NCBI GenBank assembly: GCA_001414485.1
Contig: LLEY01000010.1
Span: 496,001-560,000 of the forward strand
Direction of reading: 5' to 3'
Source: Calycina herbarum
Lineage: Eukaryota; Ascomycota; Leotiomycetes; Helotiales; Pezizellaceae
Length of the DNA: 64,000 nucleotides
In this document: positions 1 through 11,093 of the stretch, one piece after another
Layout: every line of letters begins with the position of its first letter
Numbering within the stretch: the first letter of the stretch is position 1
Made by a program: the position numbers and the translations under genes
The notes under the pieces: model-generated
What the model was told of the DNA's origin: nothing
The model's database searches: none
The model's input: only the letters and a program-made list of their open reading frames with translations

Positions 1-1
1 C

Positions 2-643
2 CTCGCTGGCGGACTCGGTTATGAGATCCCTGAGTTGACGGATATCTCACGTCTAGCAGTCGCATACGGGGGTTTAAATTCCATTTCCCTAAAAGCGGGA
101 GAGACCATTATCGTCGCCCCCGCATCAGGTCCCTTCGGCTCCGCAGCCGTAACAGTGGCTCTAGCAATGGGCGCCCGTGTCCTAGCTATGGGACGCAACA
201 TCCAAATTCTCGAGACTCTCAAGTCCCAGAGCGATCGTGTAGAAATTATCCCCCTAACCAACGATCCCGCCGTCGACCTACCCGCCCTTCAAAGATATGG
301 AAAAATAAATGCGTATTTTGATATTTCTCCACCGGAAGCGGGGGAGAGTACACATATCAAATCCTGCATTTTGGCTCTTAAACAAGGGGGCAGAATCAGT
401 TTTATGGGGGGTATTAGGGGTGATGTGGGGATTCCTATGACTGCTGTTGTGCATCGGGATTTGGAGTTTAAGGGGAAGTGGATGTATGATAGGAAAGATA
501 TTGGGGAGCTGATCGGGATGGTCGAAATGGGCTTGTTGGGGTTGTGGAAAGGAGTTAGCACATTTGGGTTAGGAGAATGGGAGTCGGCTTTTAAGAGTGC
601 GCAGGAGGAGGGAAGGGTGGGGAAGAGTGTTATTGTTCCGTAG
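2..643 (+). CDS. MDR-family (zinc-type/quinone) oxidoreductase, 3' part
   Basis: This is the C-terminal part of a medium-chain dehydrogenase/reductase. The frame is open from base 2, so the gene begins outside the window. What is visible is the nucleotide-binding Rossmann half: a glycine-rich turn (APASGPFGSAA) followed by ALAMGARVLAMGRN. Next comes a beta strand ending in DISPPEAG, then LKQGGRISFMGG, and finally the usual C-terminal segment ending GKSVIVP, which closes the MDR fold. The family transfers hydride between NAD(P)H and alcohols, aldehydes or quinones; the substrate cannot be read from this half. The catalytic and zinc-binding N-terminal domain is missing here, so zinc dependence is unknown. 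No intron is seen in the visible part. Confidence 0.8.
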   Translation, partial: LAGGLGYEIPELTDISRLAVAYGGLNSISLKAGETIIVAPASGPFGSAAVTVALAMGARVLAMGRNIQILETLKSQSDRVEIIPLTNDPAVDLPALQRYGKINAYFDISPPEAGESTHIKSCILALKQGGRISFMGGIRGDVGIPMTAVVHRDLEFKGKWMYDRKDIGELIGMVEMGLLGLWKGVSTFGLGEWESAFKSAQEEGRVGKSVIVP

Positions 644-3316
644 ATGGGTTTTTACAGCGGGTAGGAGCTGGTGGGAGATCTTTTGGTTCTTGGATACACT
701 CGCTTATTTGGAATTTGCAGTTTTGGAAAAAGTAGGATTTATCGGGGGCTTTGGAAGATCAAATACGTTCGTTTTTAGTGCGACTGTTACCTAGCCTGTC
801 TCGTTATACTTAAAAGCGACAGTAAATACGTCAGATTCGTACCTGCCTACTTAGCTTTCGTTGTTCCAAACTGCCTCGAGCAATTCAAGTAATTATGCCA
901 AGGGGTTGGAACAAATTTTATTAACTCAGAGGTTTTAGGAGAATGAAATTCAAATTATCCCAAAGGACTTGGTAAAAAGATTGAGCTGAGTCAAATAAAC
1001 TCGACCCAATTTACTTCACTCCCCAACAATGGCTAGACTAAATTTACTCGGCTCACTCGAAGTACTCCTCTACGCAACATAGTTACTCAACAGCTGCCAA
1101 GTCACAGACTCTGTACAGCACCAAACGTTCGGAAAACACGATTATTTATAACATGAATAGTTAGCATTGAAGAATAACGAACGTTTTCAAATTGCGATAT
1201 GCAACAAAACGCAAAACCGATCAATGTGGCGAACGCTCAAACTCCAACGATCGTTCAGAAATCTCGAACGTTGAAAAGTTATTTTGTTGCATATCGCATG
1301 CCATCGTACAGGCCACATAGCGAGCGTTGAAGACCCTTTAACGTTCAAACCCCGCATCGCTTCAAGCAAGCGCGAGCGTTGTTCGTCGTTTAGTGCAGCG
1401 AACGATGAACCCCCATGATCAACGAATGCTCAGAGGCCAAGATATGTAGAAATGCAATATGCAAGAAAACCGACTTCAAGAATATTGAAGTTGCTCAAAA
1501 AGTCAGGGAGTACATTCTGACATTCAAAATCGTGAGTATGACTGAATTATTGAGCTGGAAAGCAAGTCCGGTGAAAAGAAACTCTTGAGATCATTTGAGG
1601 AGGTTGGGAGATCTATCAGTGTTCCACCGATAATCGGGTAGCAGTTGGCCGGGGAGTAGATATGCCCACCCTCAATTTGTCTAACTCTTTGGGCTGCGAG
1701 TAGGCCACGAGTAATCCACGAGTAATCCACAAGTAAGTCGCAAGTAAGCTGCGAGTAAGCTGGAAAGTATTCTCAACAGCCACACACGTGCCATTTACCC
1801 CTCTTCCTTTTGATTGAGAGGTATGTTTTGTTACATGTCCTTGGGGTTTCTATGGAAATGGATTTCGCAAATCATTGAGCAAGGAAATCGCTTTCTCTGA
1901 CTCCCACTCATGTTTCAAGCCACGTGACCAGATTTCGAGAATCAGTACACCTGGTAGTGTTGATTCTCAAGATAAAATCGCGATGTGCAACAAAATATAC
2001 AAGTGAACCTAAAAGAGGTTGGTGGCGTGTATAAGCTGAGCGATCAACTCCAAGAGAAGACGATGATACTAAAAAGAATGGCTACGAAAAAAACAAATTC
2101 ATGATCACTGCGAACTGCAACAAAACTTCAGAGATAGCGAACGTTGAAGAGTAGAGAGCGTTGGAGAATAGAGAATCGCTAGCGTTCGTAGCAATCATTC
2201 CAGGATAACGTTCACTTCAGAGAGAACGATCATTGCGATATGCAACAAAATTCCAGCTACCATTCAAGGACAGCTAGCGATCGCTTGATCGTTGAAGACC
2301 AGGCTAGCTATCGTTCAATCTTTTAAAACACTATTGATCGTTCAAGAATCGCTAGCGATCGCTTGATCGTTTAGGAGTAGCAGCCGTTCAATCGATTTGC
2401 TGCGATTTGCAACAAACCAGTTTCGAGGACATTGATCAAAAGAGCCATCAGGAAAACGTAGCCCATGGGAGAAAGCAGTAATTACGCAATTCGAACTATT
2501 ACTGCGTCTCGATTACCACTCCTCACTTGAACCAGAGAACGAGTCCCGTGGGAAGTATTGAACAGAGAGCACTAGACCAAATATTCTTCCAAGCTTCAGG
2601 TGACCCAAAGTTGAGAATCAGCAGTGTTGATTCTCAGGAAATTAGCGCGACGTGCAACAAAATACGCAAGCCATCTTGTATGAGACTAGTCTCCATCACT
2701 CAAAATACAAAATCCCAGCGAACAAGAAGAGCTATCGTTGAAGAACAGCGATCGCTCCAACATTGCGATATGCAACAAAATCAAGATAAACGTTCAGTAA
2801 AACCCGGCGAACCTTCGAGGTAGTAATCGTTTAAGAAATGTACAATACACATACATCAAAACCTACTAAATAGTGAATGTTTAAGAAGAGTTGAGGTTCA
2901 TCCCCAGAGAGAACAGAGACCGTTACTTCAATCTAGTAAAGTAAGCATTACTCTGCAAACACCCCATTCCATTGCTCATACTTGAGTTTACCTCGAATAA
3001 TCACGAATATTGTCCGAAATCTTTGAGAAGAATCAAAAAACCAACTTTCTGGTTCTCCTAGAACTTCTTCTACGGAGATTGTTTCTCTGGAGTGTTGCGA
3101 GGATTCCTGAGTACCAATAAAAAAGCTATTAGTCTATGAGAAGATCAGTTGAGATTTCATACAATACAAGATTACTATTTACTCTGAACTCCACCCCCAA
3201 TTCTTCATAACATCCCAAACTCCCGCTTCCCAATATATTTTGTTTCCTTCTAGATATCAACATCCATAGTACATTTAAAAGTACAATTCATCCCTCCCCC
3301 CTTGTGCAGTATCTCA
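644..3316. repeat. Gene-free repeat array A (GCGATATGCAACAAAA motif)
   Basis: No convincing gene is seen in this stretch. A 16-nt motif close to GCGATATGCAACAAAA recurs at about 1194, 1453 (degenerate), 1980, 2110, 2235, 2402, 2647 and 2765, and once in reverse at 1282. The spacers are rich in GAACGTTGAAG, GCTAGCGATCG and TTGATCGTT words. The blocks at about 1936-2018 and 2609-2685 also resemble each other: each holds a small hairpin (GAGAATCA / TGATTCTC) just before the motif, roughly 670 bp apart. The same motif returns in opposite orientation at 19.2-20.2 kb. The rest is AT-rich intergenic DNA in which nothing is recognised. Confidence 0.7.
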
Positions 3317-4039
3317 TCAACGTCGCAAAGGAGCTTTTCCACCACCCCAAGCTTGAGGCTGCCACTCCTCACTCGGTCCCCCTTTTGCCAGCTTCCACGG
3401 ATCTTCTTTCCCCTTGATCTCGGGCTCAATATTCGGGTTCTGTTTCGTCGTCCTCGACACGTCCGGCGTAGGTATAGGTATCTCCTCCCTTACAACCTCG
3501 CTCTCAACATCCCCCACCTCCATCTCTTCCCTCGCATGCCCTAACAAGTCCCCCCTCTCCTTAGGCTGCTCCAAAAAACTCCCCTTCTGCGCCCACCTAG
3601 CATCCGCCTGCGCAGCTAAAATCTTCAACCTCTCCCTCCTCTCCACATCCCCCTCCTGCTCCGCGATACTCGGTGCCTCTTTTCTAGTATGCCGTAGCCA
3701 CTGCAGCCATTGGGGGGAAACCTGGACGTCGGAGAGGTGCGAGACGCGGGGGTATTGGACTATCCGTCGCATTCGCAGTTGGTGGGAGCTGAGGGTGTCG
3801 CGGAATTCCCAGAAGGTGTTGCCTTGGAGGTCGAGGCCTGTGGGGTTGGGTCAGTGGGAGTTGAGGAATTATATATAGGGGGTGGGGGTATAGAGGTGGG
3901 AGGATGAGAGAAGGGATTTGGGTGAAGAGGAGGGGAGGAACGTACCAACTAGGAATCTCTTTCGGCCGGGAACCCATCTTTGGGATTTCCATTTGTACCA
4001 AGCTGTTTTTATTGGGCTGAGGGTTGGTCGGGAAGTCAT
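3317..4039 (-). CDS. NDUFAF2-like (mimitin/N7BML) complex I assembly factor
   Basis: This is a probable mitochondrial complex I assembly factor related to the NDUFA12/17.2-kDa subunit. Two exons: 4039-3946 and 3837-3317, with an intron (donor GTACGT, acceptor CACAG) splitting a Gly codon; the product is 204 aa. The family core reads across the junction: AWYKWKSQRWVPGRKRFLVG, then LDLQGNTFWEF (about residues 13-43), then RRIVQYPR and SPQWLQWLRHTRKEAPS, with AAQADARW further on. The tail is long, charged and proline-rich, as in fungal NDUFAF2-like proteins. The start is the ATG at 4039, in frame with the core. In the family the protein binds an assembly intermediate in the matrix. It is transcribed away from hsp70, about 2 kb distant. 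No obvious targeting peptide is visible. Confidence 0.85.
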
Positions 4040-6076
4040 TGTGATTGCAGAAGAGTGTACAGCTTGTGGAGATGGGAAAGTGGAAATTTGGACTCGAGAT
4101 GTGAATTATCGATGAGGCTATCAAAAGGCTGACTTTCGATGTGAATCTGATTGGTCAAAATTCTTAGATGCCGAGTTTGTGGCCGATATTCCGATTAAGG
4201 CACCGAGTTTTTTCCCAGGTCCGGAAACGGACGATGACTTCACTCTGTTTAGCAAATAAATGATGATACTTTTGGAATCGGTCCAGTATTTCTGAAGTGG
4301 TATGGTTATTGTCACATCATCTGATGCTTTGAGTTCATGCCGGCAAGTCGGTATCATTAGTAACGAACACCTGAGGTTTACTCACCCTTGACCATAAGTT
4401 AGATATTTACAGTATGGGAATCCAATCTTGAAGCACTTCTACTTTGTAGAAGAATCATGGTAGATTGGAAACTCAAGATTAAATGATATGCCTTGGTGAA
4501 ACTTACATTCATACAATTACGATTTGTTGATAACCACAATTCGGAGGAAGGGGAGGTTGATAGCATTTCTCCTGATCTCACTCAATGATAAAGGTTGAGA
4601 ATCGCAGTGGATGCTTGTTCTCAAGAAACCGTTCTTCTTCTGGGAATTTTTTGAGACTTGCTGGTGCCAACGGAGCACAAAGCAAGTCAATCCTTCTAAC
4701 AAGACCGTGGAGGAGCTGTGAAATCCAATTTGCAAACATATTATCGTCTAGAGCAATTTTGCATTCTAGAAGCGTACCACTTGAACTTTAGGATAGGGTC
4801 GACGAAGCATTCGACAGCAAAGGTATTTGGTAAAACATGTGGAAAAGAAACATCTGATGGGAGGGAGAGGATCATTGAAGAAACAACAACTCCACCTGTA
4901 CAGGGACTGTAAGAGTACTCGCATTGGTTATGGATGGAGTTTAATTCGAGATCCCATTGCCAGAAGTAAATTCCGAACACAGCCTCTAACACATACATTG
5001 CAAGACGGAAGATTGAGTAAATACTGGACGGGACAGTCCTTTCTATGAGAGAGAGTTGCCAATTTGTGCCCAGCGTTTGAGTGAATCAGGCTCTTTCTCA
5101 TTGCCAGAAATTCGTTCGACGATACGACTCGAGGAGGCAAGTCACATGATCTGTAAAATGCTCCAAGAACCAATGAAGATATAAAATCCCTTCTTTGAAT
5201 TGATTGGTCCCGAAAAAAAGCTCTCCCGGCTGCAAGCAGCTAGAATGCCTTGTCAACACTCATCTGGGTTGAGTCAGCCTTCAGGCATAAATCTGAACCA
5301 GGCTACGCAAGTTTAGGCGCTGAAGCTCCGTCAATTAATGTGTGACGTTTCTTTCTTTGTATCAAGTTTTCAGTTGTAATGGCAACACCATCTAACATTC
5401 GAAGCTTCTAGATGATATGATTATGATGTGATGGGTTATTCACCTCGAGTGAATGTTTACCTAGCTTCCCTTGATTCGAAGGAAAAAGAAGATTTCCCAA
5501 CGGCCAGCGGAGACTTGAGCGGTGGACAAGGCAATATTGGTGGGGCGATTGAGGGGTGAAAAATCAGCAGAGATTGTTCCCCAGCCAGCGACGGCAACTG
5601 CGTCATAAAGCGGTGAGCTGTTTTGGGTAGGTGAGGGGAGCTCCGCTCGCAGACAGCTGTGACAGCTTGCGGTGGAATCAACACAGAATTAGGTAGGAAA
5701 AAGAGGATGCAACGAGGAGAAATCGTAGTAAAAAGAATAGAATTATTTTAAAAGTGACTTCGAGATACTTCTAGTCTCGTCTTGATTGTGCGTGAATGCG
5801 CGGTTCTCGGCGTTGCAAGGTTCTGCCACTTTTAGCGGCAGAAGATTCCAGCAGATTCGCTTCTTTTTTATTCCAGCTTGTTCCACACATTTCCACCCAA
5901 CCAGTTGCGCAGGTATTAAAATCTTCAGCCTGCTGCCACCTTCCTCCTTTCAAGACATTCCAGTTCAACTTTCACACAACACACAACACCACTCTCATCG
6001 AGACTTCAATCCATCACGAAGCCTTCGCATATAATAATATCTACAATCTGCCCTTCACCCCATCACACCGCCCATC
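4040..6076. other. Intergenic region upstream of hsp70, no gene recognised
   Basis: There are only short unrelated open frames on both strands, none with recognisable domains. The right end is the hsp70 promoter and leader, described separately. Bases 4120-5700 show nothing I can name. Confidence 0.5.
5841..6076 (+). promoter_or_regulatory. hsp70 promoter/leader with heat-shock-element-like sites
   Basis: A perfect inverted pair GAAnnTTC (GAAGATTC) lies at 5841-5848, with further TTC units just downstream. This matches heat-shock factor half-sites, though not a full three-unit element. TATTAAAA near 5913 could act as a TATA-like box. The 100 bases before the ATG are C/T- and CA-rich (ACACAACACACAACACC), typical of highly expressed fungal 5' leaders. 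Confidence 0.45.
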
Positions 6077-8138
6077 ATGGCCCCAGCCATTGGTAAGTAC
6101 TCCTCTCACCGCAGCCAAGATGAGGCTCTCTCTAACACTCCTGCCATAGGTATCGATCTTGGAACCACCTACTCCTGTGTGGGTATCTATCGTGATGATC
6201 GAATTGAGATTATCGCCAACGACCAGGGAAACCGAACCACCCCTTCCTTCGTTGCCTTCACAGATACCGAGCGTCTGATCGGAGATGCCGCAAAGAACCA
6301 AGTTGCCATGAACCCCGCCAACACAGTCTTTGACGCAAAGCGTCTGATCGGACGCAAGTTCGCAGACCAGGAAGTCCAGGCTGATATGAAGCACTTTCCC
6401 TTCACCGTCCTCGACCGTGGTGGAAAGCCTGTCGTCGAGATTGAGTTCAAGGGCGAGAAGAAGCAATTCACACCAGAGGAAATCTCTTCCATGATCTTGG
6501 TCAAGATGAGAGAGACTGCCGAGGCGTACCTTGGTGGAACCGTCAACAACGCCGTCGTGACCGTCCCAGCATACTTTACCGATTCACAACGTCAAGCCAC
6601 CAAGGACGCCGGTTTGATCGCTGGTCTCAACGTTCTCCGAATCATCAACGAGCCTACCGCTGCCGCCATTGCATATGGTCTCGACAAGAAGGTTGAGGGT
6701 GAGCGAAACGTTCTCATCTTTGATCTTGGTGGAGGAACTTTCGATGTCTCGCTCTTGACCATCGAGGAGGGTATCTTTGAAGTCAAGTCCACCGCAGGTG
6801 ATACGCACTTGGGTGGTGAGGATTTCGATAATCGTCTCGTCAATCATTTCGTTTCGGAGTTCAAACGCAAGCACAAGAAAGAGTAAGTGATTCCAATACT
6901 TCATTATGCCAAAATCAAGATTCTAACAGCTGTGTAGCCTTTCCTCCAACGCTCGTGCTCTCCGTCGTCTCCGCACCGCCTGCGAGCGAGCTAAGCGAAC
7001 CCTTTCCTCCTCTGCACAAACCTCCATCGAAATCGACTCTCTCTTCGAGGGTATCGACTTTTACACCTCCATCACCCGTGCTAGATTCGAGGAGCTCTGC
7101 CAGGACCTCTTCCGTTCTACCACCACCCCAGTCGACCGTGTCCTCGCAGATGCCAAGATTGACAAATCCAAGGTTCACGAGATCGTCCTCGTCGGAGGTT
7201 CCACTCGTATCCCAAGAATCCAAAAGCTCATTACCGATTACTTCAACGGCAAGGAGCCAAACAAGTCCATCAACCCTGATGAGGCTGTTGCATACGGTGC
7301 TGCCGTCCAGGCCGCCATTCTCTCCGGAGACACCTCTTCCAAGTCCACCAACGAGATCCTCCTCCTCGATGTCGCGCCATTGTCCCTCGGTATCGAGACT
7401 GCTGGTGGTCAAATGACCAAGCTCATCCCAAGAAACACCACCATTCCAACCAAGAAGTCCGAGGTCTTCTCCACCTTCTCCGACAACCAACCTGGTGTGC
7501 TTATCCAAGTCTTCGAGGGTGAGCGTCAACGCACCAAGGACAACAACCTTTTGGGTAAATTCGAGCTTACTGGTATCCCACCTGCACCACGTGGTGTCCC
7601 ACAAATCGAGGTCACCTTTGATGTTGATGCCAACGGAATCATGAACGTCTCTGCTCTCGAGAAGGGAACCGGTAAATCCAACAAGATTGTCATCACCAAC
7701 GACAAGGGACGTTTGTCCAAGGAGGATATCGAGCGCATGTTGGCTGAGGCCGAGAAGTACAAGGCTGAGGATGAGGCCGAGGCTGGACGTATCAGCGCAA
7801 AGAACGGACTCGAGTCATACGCATACTCTCTCAAGAACACTCTCTCCGACCCCAAGGTTGATGAGAAGCTTGATGCTGCCGACAAGGAGAAGCTCAAGGC
7901 TGAGATTGACAAGACCGTCGCCTGGTTGGATGAGTCTCAACAGGCTACCAAGGAGGAGTATGAGGAACATCAAAAGGAGCTTGAGGCCGTCGCCAATCCG
8001 GTAATGATGAAATTTTACGGAAGTTCTGATGGGGCTGGAGCTCCAGGAGGCATGCCAGGTGGAGCTGGAGGCTTCCCAGGTGCTGCAGGAGCTGGTGCCA
8101 CCCACGATGACGGACCAACTGTCGAGGAGGTCGACTAA
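6077..8138 (+). CDS. hsp70: Cytosolic Hsp70 chaperone (Ssa type)
   Basis: ATP-dependent chaperone of the cytosol and nucleus. Three exons: 6077-6092, 6150-6882 and 6938-8138, giving 649 aa. The first intron falls after MAPAI, splitting the Gly codon, a common position in fungal SSA genes. Visible are the ATPase phosphate-loop motif [12 protein letters not shown] (residues 7-18), a second signature [14 protein letters not shown] (about 195-210), [12 protein letters not shown] (about 330), the linker [11 protein letters not shown] and the peptide-binding domain. The tail has GGMPGG/GGAGG repeats and ends in EEVD, which marks the cytosolic class and binds TPR cochaperones. There is no ER signal or HDEL and no mitochondrial presequence. 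Introns of 57 and 55 nt have good donors (GTAAGT). Heat-inducible expression is likely from the upstream GAAnnTTC site. Confidence 0.97.
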
Positions 8139-8449
8139 ATGGTTTTCCACGAATCTCTTTAGTTTCTTCTCTCTGCATTTTCCGGCATCATTCTTGAAAC
8201 CAAATGGGGTGTCTATCGGTGTTCTTCTGTGTCTTTTTTGCTAGACTTTTCCTGCGGTTTGCGTTGGGCCCGATTTTTCTTTCTGCACGATGATGTTACA
8301 TGGGAATGGATGGATGTATTACAGGTTTTGCTGCCTTTCTCGAAAAAGGGATTGGTGCATACAAAAATAAAGTCGTAAAATTCTTAATAATATGATGGTG
8401 TCTCCTTGCAATGTGATGTGACTTGTGATCTGATCTGACCCGACTTCGC
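8139..8449. other. hsp70 3' flank
   Basis: T-rich sequence after the stop codon probably carries the 3' UTR and polyadenylation site. No gene is seen. Confidence 0.4.
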
Positions 8450-10560
8450 TGACTTGACTTGCTGTTTCTCGTGCCCTTTCCTCCATCGTTCCTGCCTGAG
8501 GGGTTGATTAACCTAAACAATTAGGTTAATTGACGCACATTACCCTAAACATTTGGGACAATGAGAGGTCATTGTCCCAGCTGTTTGAGGCAATAAGAGG
8601 ATTGATTGAGCCTCCCTTGTGGTGCTTCAAATTGGACTCGATTTATAATAACTCGAAATCGACGTGCTTATTCTCATGCTCCCTTCCCCAATGTTCCTGT
8701 TTCATTGGGTTGATTATCCTAAACGTTTAGGTAAATTGACACACATTGCTCTAACTATTTGAGATAATGAGAGGTCAATATCCCAGCTGCTTTAAGTAAT
8801 TGAGCATGATTGTTTTGTATCGATGGGATAGTTTCATGGGTTTTGAGACTTTAGTGCGGAATTTTTATTACTTCTTAGTACTATTACTATGTTATCATTG
8901 CCATGCAGCAAGCAAACAGAACCTCGGGAACAGAAATCGGCCGCAGCAACCACAATCTCTTTGTGCTTTTATAATTTCACGAAGTGACTCTCTTCTTTTC
9001 ATTGCCCGTGTTGATGTTGTCATTACGCGCGACGTTCTGCCCGAATGGTTGCTATCCAACCAAGATCGAGAATCTGGTCTGCTGCCGGCTCTTATGGGAA
9101 AACCGCTTCTCCCGCACCGCCTTCTGATGATGTTTTCGACTATTATAATCTTACTACATTGATGAGCGATACTTAAGCATTCCATTGAATTTGAAGCCGC
9201 CATATCTACCAAAAAAGCCTGAAGCTCACCAAAGCACTCGTAGCGTCGCAAATTCACTTCGACGAGCTGACTGGACAAGAAAGACTAGGCTAGATAAACG
9301 TACTACGATGATACTCCATGCCTCATCGTTCCTGCTCTTTTGGTTTATTAACTCAAACGGTTAGAGTAATTTATAATATTGCCTTGACTATCTAGCACAA
9401 TGAACCTTTGTTACAGTGAGTTGCGAGTTAAGCTTGAATTTGCCCACTTTTTTTGTAATCCAAGCTTTTTTTTATTAAGGCTTTCTCCTTCTTTTCTTTA
9501 GAAGACAGAAAATAAAAGTAATCTAAAAGAGATAAGGCCTAGCTAGAAAGAAGCACTATATCTAATTATCTCTCTTCTATATTACTTATCAATTCAAAGT
9601 AAGTATAATAAAAGTAAACTAAAAGATAAATATTTCTTAAAATAACCTCTTTTTTTTTAAAAAAAAAATTCACTACTCTTATAAGGTTAATAAGCTATAC
9701 TAAGACTCTATAAAAATTAAGATAGATATAAAATTATCTGTTTTTGTCTTATAAAGTTTATAGAGTATAAGAGGAGATATAAGGGGAGATATAAGCCTCT
9801 TCTTTCCTGTTCTTATAAATAGTATATTATATGTTGTTATTAATTAATAGGTAAAAGAGTGTCTAAAAAGAGCGGAAATTAAGGAATTTTCTCAAAAAGC
9901 TCGGATTATAAAAAAAGTAGGCAAATTCAAGCTTAACTCACAACTTACTATATCTAAAGAAATAAAATAGAGCTATTTACGAAGATTTTTCTAAGAAGGG
10001 TTACTAAAAGTTCTAAAAAGATATGTTTGTTTTGTTCTATTCTTTTAATATTTAGAGTATTTAAATAAAGTTAAGGTAATTACGAGAAGATTCAAGGCCT
10101 CATTCCTAGAATAGGGACTGAAGAGGTAGTTTGAAGACGCGAGAATTTGTTTGATAAACCGCGGAGTAAGAAATTATTTTAAAGAAGAGAAATATTTTAC
10201 TATATTAGTTTATATTTAGTATTACCTTTATTAACTAGACTTGACTTCGTATTTCCGACCTGATGGTCCGTCGTTCCTACCTCATAAGTCAATTAACCCA
10301 AACGTCTAGATTAATAACACAAATTACTCTAACCATCCGGAATAATGGGCCATCGTTATCCCAAGTGGTTGAGACAATTGAGACAGCTACTTGGAACAAT
10401 TTCAGACCAACCGGGCGCGAGACATTCGAAATACCTCGACTTCGTGCTTTCCACTAGCTGGTTCTTAATCTCTTCTTTATCGCTCTTTCTTCACATGCAT
10501 GACTGATTATTCAAGAGGTCTTTACCTAGATATTTGGGATAATAAGGTTTGGTTGTTTGT
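8450..10560. repeat. Degenerate ~206-bp tandem repeat array with palindromes
   Basis: Copies of a unit start TCGTTCCT...GGTTGATTA and continue with CCTAAAC-GTTTAGG, ACACATTACTCTAAAC, TTGGGATAATGAGAGG and CCCAGCTGTTTGAG. GGTTGATTA anchors lie at about 8501 and 8707 (206 bp apart). A partial copy is near 9323-9410, and two more units start near 10269 and 10480 (anchors about 209 bp apart). Each unit carries inverted repeats: AACCTAA/TTAGGTT (8510-8527), the perfect palindrome CCTAAACGTTTAGG (8718-8731), and an 11-bp stem TGGGACAATGA with 4-nt loop (8554-8579). The array is interrupted by the TIR element at 9414-9950. No protein-coding capacity is seen. Confidence 0.7.
9414..9950. mobile_element. 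Non-autonomous Tc1/mariner-like TIR element (MITE), AT-rich
   Basis: Two inverted arms of about 57 bp, 9414-9470 and 9894-9950, match base for base except for about six differences, all transitions (C/T or G/A). The left arm starts CAGTGAGTTGCGAGTTAAGC. Both ends are flanked by TA (9412-9413 and 9951-9952), the Tc1/mariner/Fot1 target-site duplication, and the CAGT terminus fits that superfamily. The 537-bp interior is extremely AT-rich and encodes nothing, so the element could only be moved by a transposase in trans. The transition-only divergence is what repeat-induced point mutation (RIP) leaves. Confidence 0.85.
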
Positions 10561-11093
10561 AATAGTGTGGAAGAATTGGTATTTGATGACATTGAATTCC
10601 CTTGACCTTTGATAATACTTTCGAAGTCCACATCGGGGAAATTGAGGATGGTACTTTACTATCTTCCTATCTAATAAATGGCAAATCTTCTCTGCAAGAT
10701 GAAGACTATTAATAACTCTGGAACCTTTACTCTCTTTTATCGATTCCAGACATCATAACACGGTGACTTAGCCCCTGCTACAAAATGTGGCTTGAATCTA
10801 CTGTGTTATCGTGACTTCACTTTATATAATTGATCCCACCAATCTCGTACCCTTTTATACACAGTCCAATAAAGTGTGTGGCTCTTTTTTTTGTTGACAA
10901 AAACATCTTGGATATATATATATATAATGAAAACTCCAAGTCTGAAGTAGAAACAACAAGCCCTCTATTGAAGAGACCTAGCATACCTTTTTAGCACTTT
11001 GAACGTACTTGAATTATCCAAATATACTTCTTCCCTCTTCCATGTCTTTTACGTAGTCTCTCCTCTGATCTATCAATTCTCTCTGATGTACTC
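10561..11093. other. Intergenic, AT-rich with a (TA)n run
   Basis: No gene is seen. A short dinucleotide run lies at about 10912-10926. Confidence 0.4.

Noticed and set aside
1190..2800. Array A as a CRISPR array
   Set aside because: The organism is eukaryotic, repeats are short and degenerate, spacing is irregular and one copy is reversed.
6915..7604. 229-aa minus-strand open frame
   Set aside because: It lies antisense to hsp70 exon 3 and results from the codon bias of that highly expressed gene; no domain or splice support.
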